The position numbers were made by a program, and so were the translations under genes. Below, piece by piece: positions 60,640 through 64,000 of a DNA stretch of 64,000 nucleotides. Under the pieces are notes generated by a model that saw only the letters and a program-made list of their open reading frames with translations, was not told the DNA's origin and ran no database searches. Source of the DNA: Allodiplogaster sudhausi (lineage: Eukaryota > Nematoda > Chromadorea > Rhabditida > Diplogasteridae); contig CALZFC010000268.1 of assembly GCA_945643635.1 (NCBI GenBank), positions 417,001 to 481,000 on the forward strand, read 5' to 3'. The number at the start of each line of letters is the position of its first letter. The stretch's first letter is position 1.

Positions 60640-60935
60640 ATTTCTTCACTTGCATCAACAAAAGATTTTCAATGCCTTGTTAACGAGGCGGACCCTAGCA
60701 CAATTATATGTATGTTGAGGCACTTTGTAATATTCTTCATGGTACGGCCCATATACCGAAGACGCAAAAGAAAACGCTAAAACCTTACGCCTCACAGATT
60801 CGTCGTATTGCTAACACACGAACGGTCCCCTTGGCAAAACAACATATAATTCAAGCGGGTGCAGGATTTTTTGCGCCTTTAATTCCCGTAATTGTTGGTG
60901 CTGCCGCAAACGTTCTATCGAATGCCTTCATTTAA
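60640..60935 (+). pseudogene. Small basic Polinton protein with hydrophobic C-terminus
   Basis: The open part 60708-60935 encodes a Lys/Arg-rich body (IPKTQKKTLKPYASQIRR) followed by a Gly/Ala-rich hydrophobic tail (GAGFFAPLIPVIVGAA). A matching upstream piece (ISSLASTKDFQCLV) lies in another frame at about 60641-60705, so a frameshift near 60705 is likely. From memory of family patterns, small proteins of this shape are common in animal Polintons. A capsid-internal or membrane-active role is conjecture. Confidence 0.55.
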
Positions 60936-61640
60936 TAAATTATTGCTAGTTTCTGAAGATCGCCTTGCAAATATGATGCAACAACAACAACAACAACCAA
61001 ACTTTATTCAACGTATTGAAAATGAATTGAATACACTTCTTGCCCCTTCATGTATTCTTGATGCTGAAGAAAAGATGCATAGATATCGTGCTTTGCTACA
61101 GCGTCTTACACAGCACATACATGGAAACAGTGATGGAGCAAAAGCAGAAGTTGCATGGCAAGGTGCAGATAATGAAGCTAGTTCAGAACATAGTTTTCAA
61201 ACTGCCATTCCCATTGTAAAAAATTCTACAGACGTTCCCAAAACTCTTGTTCCTGTACAGCCTGTAAAACAAGTTGTTCAACCAAATGGAACTCAAAATG
61301 TTCAACCACAAGCAACGTCAATACACACATCACAACCAGAACAAAATTGCTTAAAGACACTTCAATTTGCAAACGATACAATTAAGAGAAAGGCTGCAAC
61401 ACTTGTCAATCATTTAATTGCAAATTCCACAGAATTCCCAGTTCTTAAAGACAAGATTGTACTTGGACAAAACGAGTACGATATAGCTTCACTGATTGAA
61501 GACTTTTCCAGTCAGTGGCGTACACGTTCTGATCCAGTTCAATGGTGCCAAAGAATTTGGAGCAGCCCTAAAAAGAACCAAATTTTCACCTTTAATGTTG
61601 GGTATCTGCGCGTGCGGATCTTGTCGAGTTTCGTGGCACC
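60931..61640 (+). CDS. Conserved Polinton protein of unknown function
   Basis: After ATG 60931 (MPSFNKLLLVSED) comes a poly-Gln run, a helical segment with DAEEKMHRYRALLQRL, a low-complexity Gln/Val/Pro linker, and a second conserved-looking segment (FPVLKDKIVLGQNEYDIASL). I recall similar two-part proteins between the small basic gene and the integrase of animal Polintons. The frame runs without a stop into integrase sequence from about 61640, so either a stop was lost or the junction has rearranged. Confidence 0.55.
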
Positions 61641-62762
61641 AACTTTGCAGTTACCCTTTGGCCGACACAGTACAATGGACGAACTAGAAAAACTTTATAC
61701 AGACATAAGTAGTTATGCGGGCTTCATTGGTGCTCGTCGTCTTTATGAAGCTGCCCGAAAGAAAGGATTAAAAGTTAAACTTGAAGACGTTAAAGCGTTT
61801 CTACATAAACAATCAACATATACTACCCATTCCCCAGATTGAATCGAATAAAAACGAGTAAAACACAGTGTACTTGGATTGATAGCGACCACCAAGCAGA
61901 TCTAGCCATAATGGCAGACCTTAAACATCACAATTCTGGCTATACTTGTATTCTTGTTGTTGTTGATGTCCTGTCTCGATTTGTAATGTGTGAACCTCTT
62001 CTAAATAAAAGTGGTGCTGAAACTGCAACTGCTTAGGCACGCATAATTGAAACTTCTGGACGGTCCCGTTTTCGTCTTTATACTGATGCAGGGAAAGAAT
62101 TTTTAAATTCCAACTTTAAACGTTTATTAGCACAAAACGAAATTGAACATCGTATTCCAAAAAACCATAATGTAAAGTGTGCACTTGCAGAAAATACAAT
62201 ACGTAGACTAAAGACAAGACTACAAGGTTATTTTTCCGAAAATAATACATATCACTGGCTGAATGTTTTACAAGATGCTACCAAAGCGCTAAACGAATCA
62301 CCAATTTCTTCAATTGGTGGCATTGCACCCTCGTCCGTAAATGCAACAAATGCAGAATTTGTTTGGCAAACCCTTTATGCAAAGGACAATCAACTCATGG
62401 CCAAGCATTGTTACGCACCAGGCGATACTGTTCGTCTTTCTCGTCTTCGCGGTGCTTTTACAAAGGGATATAAGAATACATTTACCTTGGAAATTTTCCG
62501 TATAAAAAAGTGTCTGTTCAAGGACCCACCCGCGTACATTATTGAAGATTTGAACGGTGAGGAAATTGATAGTATTGTCTACGAGCGTGAACTCGTTTCA
62601 CACGTTACTGCCCCCGACGACGAGTATAAAATTGAACGTGTACTTGCACGAAGAACATGCTCGGGCAAGAAGGAAATATTAGTACGTTGGCTTGGTTACC
62701 CACCGTCATTTGATTCTTGGATCGATGCAAAACATGCTAGAAAAGTTGATACCCGCCCCTGA
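61640..62762 (+). pseudogene. Polinton retroviral-type integrase with chromodomain, disrupted
   Basis: The N-terminal piece ends at 61842 (VKAFLHKQSTYTTHS). The frame then breaks, and the catalytic core continues from about 61868 (DSDHQADL, first Asp region). TAG at 62034-62036 interrupts it. The core goes on in the same frame with YTDAGKEF (second Asp) and ALAENTIRRLK (catalytic Glu). The C-terminal chromodomain lies at about 62620-62740 (YKIERVLARR ... ILVRWLGYPPSFDSWI). DDE integrase with chromodomain inserts the element into chromatin. This copy is inactive through one frameshift and one nonsense codon. Confidence 0.9.
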
Positions 62763-63003
62763 CGAAACTAGAAGTGCTTCGTGGAATTGTGGTGAAGTGT
62801 CGTGTTCACGTGCACTGTTTGTCTACATTGCACAAGTAATACTTATTTATACAGTTGTTCTAGTGTCGATATATAATCTAAGTTTTGGCACACGTAACGA
62901 CGACAATAAACTTTGGATTGTAACGCTTTCATCTTGTATTGGCTATCTTCTTCCTTCCCCTACCATTCCAAGTCGACGTTATAACACACAGCCACCCGTC
63001 TAA
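62692..63003 (+). CDS. Small Polinton membrane protein
   Basis: Two hydrophobic segments (LFVYIAQVILIYTVVLVSIY and WIVTLSSCIGYLLPSP) frame a short polar loop. The second resembles a segment I associate with a conserved small Polinton protein. The start is uncertain: the frame is open back to 62692 but overlaps the integrase end, so translation may begin later. Function unknown; a membrane or virion-associated role is inference. Confidence 0.6.
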   Translation: MVTHRHLILGSMQNMLEKLIPAPDETRSASWNCGEVSCSRALFVYIAQVILIYTVVLVSIYNLSFGTRNDDNKLWIVTLSSCIGYLLPSPTIPSRRYNTQPPV

Positions 63004-63007
63004 AAAA

Positions 63008-63816
63008 ATGAATAACAATGATGACTTTTATGTTTACCTGATTAGCAATACACATGAAGGTGACAAAATTGGTGACTTTCGTATTCGTCTTCCTGCACCT
63101 TTGCATTTTAAATCAGACTATGAGGTTGCACTGACCGAAATTATTTACCCCAACACATACAACAGAATTACTACAAAACAAGAAAAAGACGACTTTAACG
63201 AGAACAATATTATTCTAGAGTATTTTGATAAGAAAACAAGGGGGAAAGTATTCGCACAGTCGTAACCATTCCCCCGAATTCATACGAAAAGGTTGACGAT
63301 TTAATTTCTTTGATTAATGTGGAAGTAGCCACCTCGTACAACCTTACAACCAAAAAAGATATTACCAACGACTTTATAACATACAATAGCATTACACGAA
63401 AGTGTACCATCACACAACCTGAAGATGTTTACGCTGTTAGCATGTCGAAGAAAATTGCCTATTTACTTGGTCTGCCCACAAGACTTGTTGGCTATTCAGA
63501 TGGTCAGTATGTCGGAAAACATTCCGTACACGTTGCAAAAGATATATTTTACATTTACACGAATATCATCGAAAACCAAATTGTTTCCAATGTTCTTAGT
63601 CCTCTACTTAAAGTGCTTACGGTTGAAGGAAGTCCTGGTGACAATGTTTATTCTGCCTTTTTCCGCCCACAATACCTTCCAATAAAGTCTCGATACGTTG
63701 ACTCGATTCACATTAGTATAAAAAACGATCAGGACGAAGTTGTTAACTTTCATTCTGGCACCGTTTGCATTCAACTTCACTTTCGTTCACGTCGCCACGC
63801 CTTCCGATTGCAATAA
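63008..63816 (+). pseudogene. Penton-like minor capsid protein candidate, frameshifted
   Basis: The first frame 63008-63265 opens with MNNNDDFYVYLISN and contains FRIRLPAPLHFKSDYEVALT, a signature of the N-terminus of the penton-like protein of Polintons and related elements. The second frame continues to 63816 and ends in QLHFRSRRHAF. A frame change lies between about 63240 and 63300. The intact family would form capsid vertices. Assignment rests on the N-terminal pattern and gene position. Confidence 0.65.
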
Positions 63817-63824
63817 TAATAAAA

Positions 63825-64000
63825 ATGCATGTCACATATGACCCCGATAATTCCATTGACTGGCATGCTGTCTTCTTGGAACAAGCACGCCAAAGTGGCA
63901 GTGGTTTCCGTGGTATTCCTTATCAGCGTGGTGGTAGTGGCGTTGGTGGTTTCCTCTCGAAACTCTTTAACTTCATTTTGCCGCTTACTCGTAGCGCCGG
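63825..64000 (+). CDS. Capsid-associated Polinton protein, start only
   Basis: ATG at 63825 just after the penton-like gene. The 58 visible residues include SGFRGIPYQRGG and a hydrophobic, Gly-rich segment (GVGGFLSKLFNFILPLTR). This YQRG plus GFLSxLF pattern recurs next to the penton gene in animal Polintons. Truncated by the window end. Confidence 0.55.
   Translation, partial: MHVTYDPDNSIDWHAVFLEQARQSGSGFRGIPYQRGGSGVGGFLSKLFNFILPLTRSA

Larger units (their letters stand above)
59353..64000. mobile_element. Decayed Polinton/Maverick, left-truncated, right end beyond window
   Basis: Gene order: protease fragment (minus), then on plus packaging ATPase, small basic protein, conserved unknown, integrase with chromodomain, two-helix protein, penton-like protein and a further capsid-associated candidate. 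The left end is inside the protease gene, so no terminal repeat is present. At least three genes carry frameshifts or stops. DNA polymerase B and major capsid genes are not in the window and would be expected to the right. Confidence 0.9.

Overview
This is an animal nuclear genome window, most likely from a nematode. The evidence is dense short exons, introns of about 45-150 bp with TTTCAG-type acceptors, an unc-4 homeobox gene, and a transposon mix (CR1-like LINE, hAT, TTAA-target MITEs, CMC/EnSpm, Polinton) usual in invertebrates. The species cannot be told from the sequence. I saw no bacterial features or CRISPR arrays.

Layout. 0-2.5 kb: exons of an unidentified plus-strand gene. 2.7-6.6 kb, minus strand: an eight-exon unc-4/UNCX-type homeobox gene whose introns are packed with GA/CT tracts. 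6.6-13.4 kb: a gene-poor, GA/CT-saturated region directly upstream of unc-4 with recurring GCCAT motifs. 13.9-42.7 kb (plus a relic at 58.7-59.35 kb): a cluster of related extracellular cysteine-rich genes. Gene A (14.1-23.9 kb) has a signal peptide, four tandem four-exon cassettes (two Cys exons, a short linker exon and a Thr-rich exon) and a C-terminal ectodomain. B-type paralogues have a signal peptide, one Cys module, a Ser/Thr stalk, an acidic juxtamembrane segment and a transmembrane helix. Only B2 (30.36-32.45 kb) looks intact. The others are broken by MITEs, larger inverted-repeat elements, a LINE and a Polinton.

43.0-53.6 kb is a complete 10.6-kb DNA transposon with about 200-bp diverged terminal inverted repeats, a TA target duplication and an open gene of about 21 exons. 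That gene encodes a C2H2-led protein resembling CMC/EnSpm (tnp2-like) transposases. Its empty insertion site survives in the other arm of a palindrome. The palindrome (53.6-57.9 kb, interrupted by the transposon) carries two convergent copies of an unrecognised gene, one open and one with a premature stop.

59.35-64.0 kb is a decayed, left-truncated Polinton/Maverick: protease fragment, frameshifted packaging ATPase, small conserved proteins, chromodomain integrase with frame breaks, penton-like minor capsid candidate. It lies in an exon of B6 and runs off the window.

The strongest leads are the cassette architecture of gene A with its phase-symmetric Thr mini-exons, the CMC-type element with its built-in empty-site control, a TGTC-N3-GACA dyad array in a 1.5-kb element that splits a signal-peptide exon, and the unidentified palindromic gene pair. 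All exon models were joined by eye from splice consensus and phase, and need RNA-seq.
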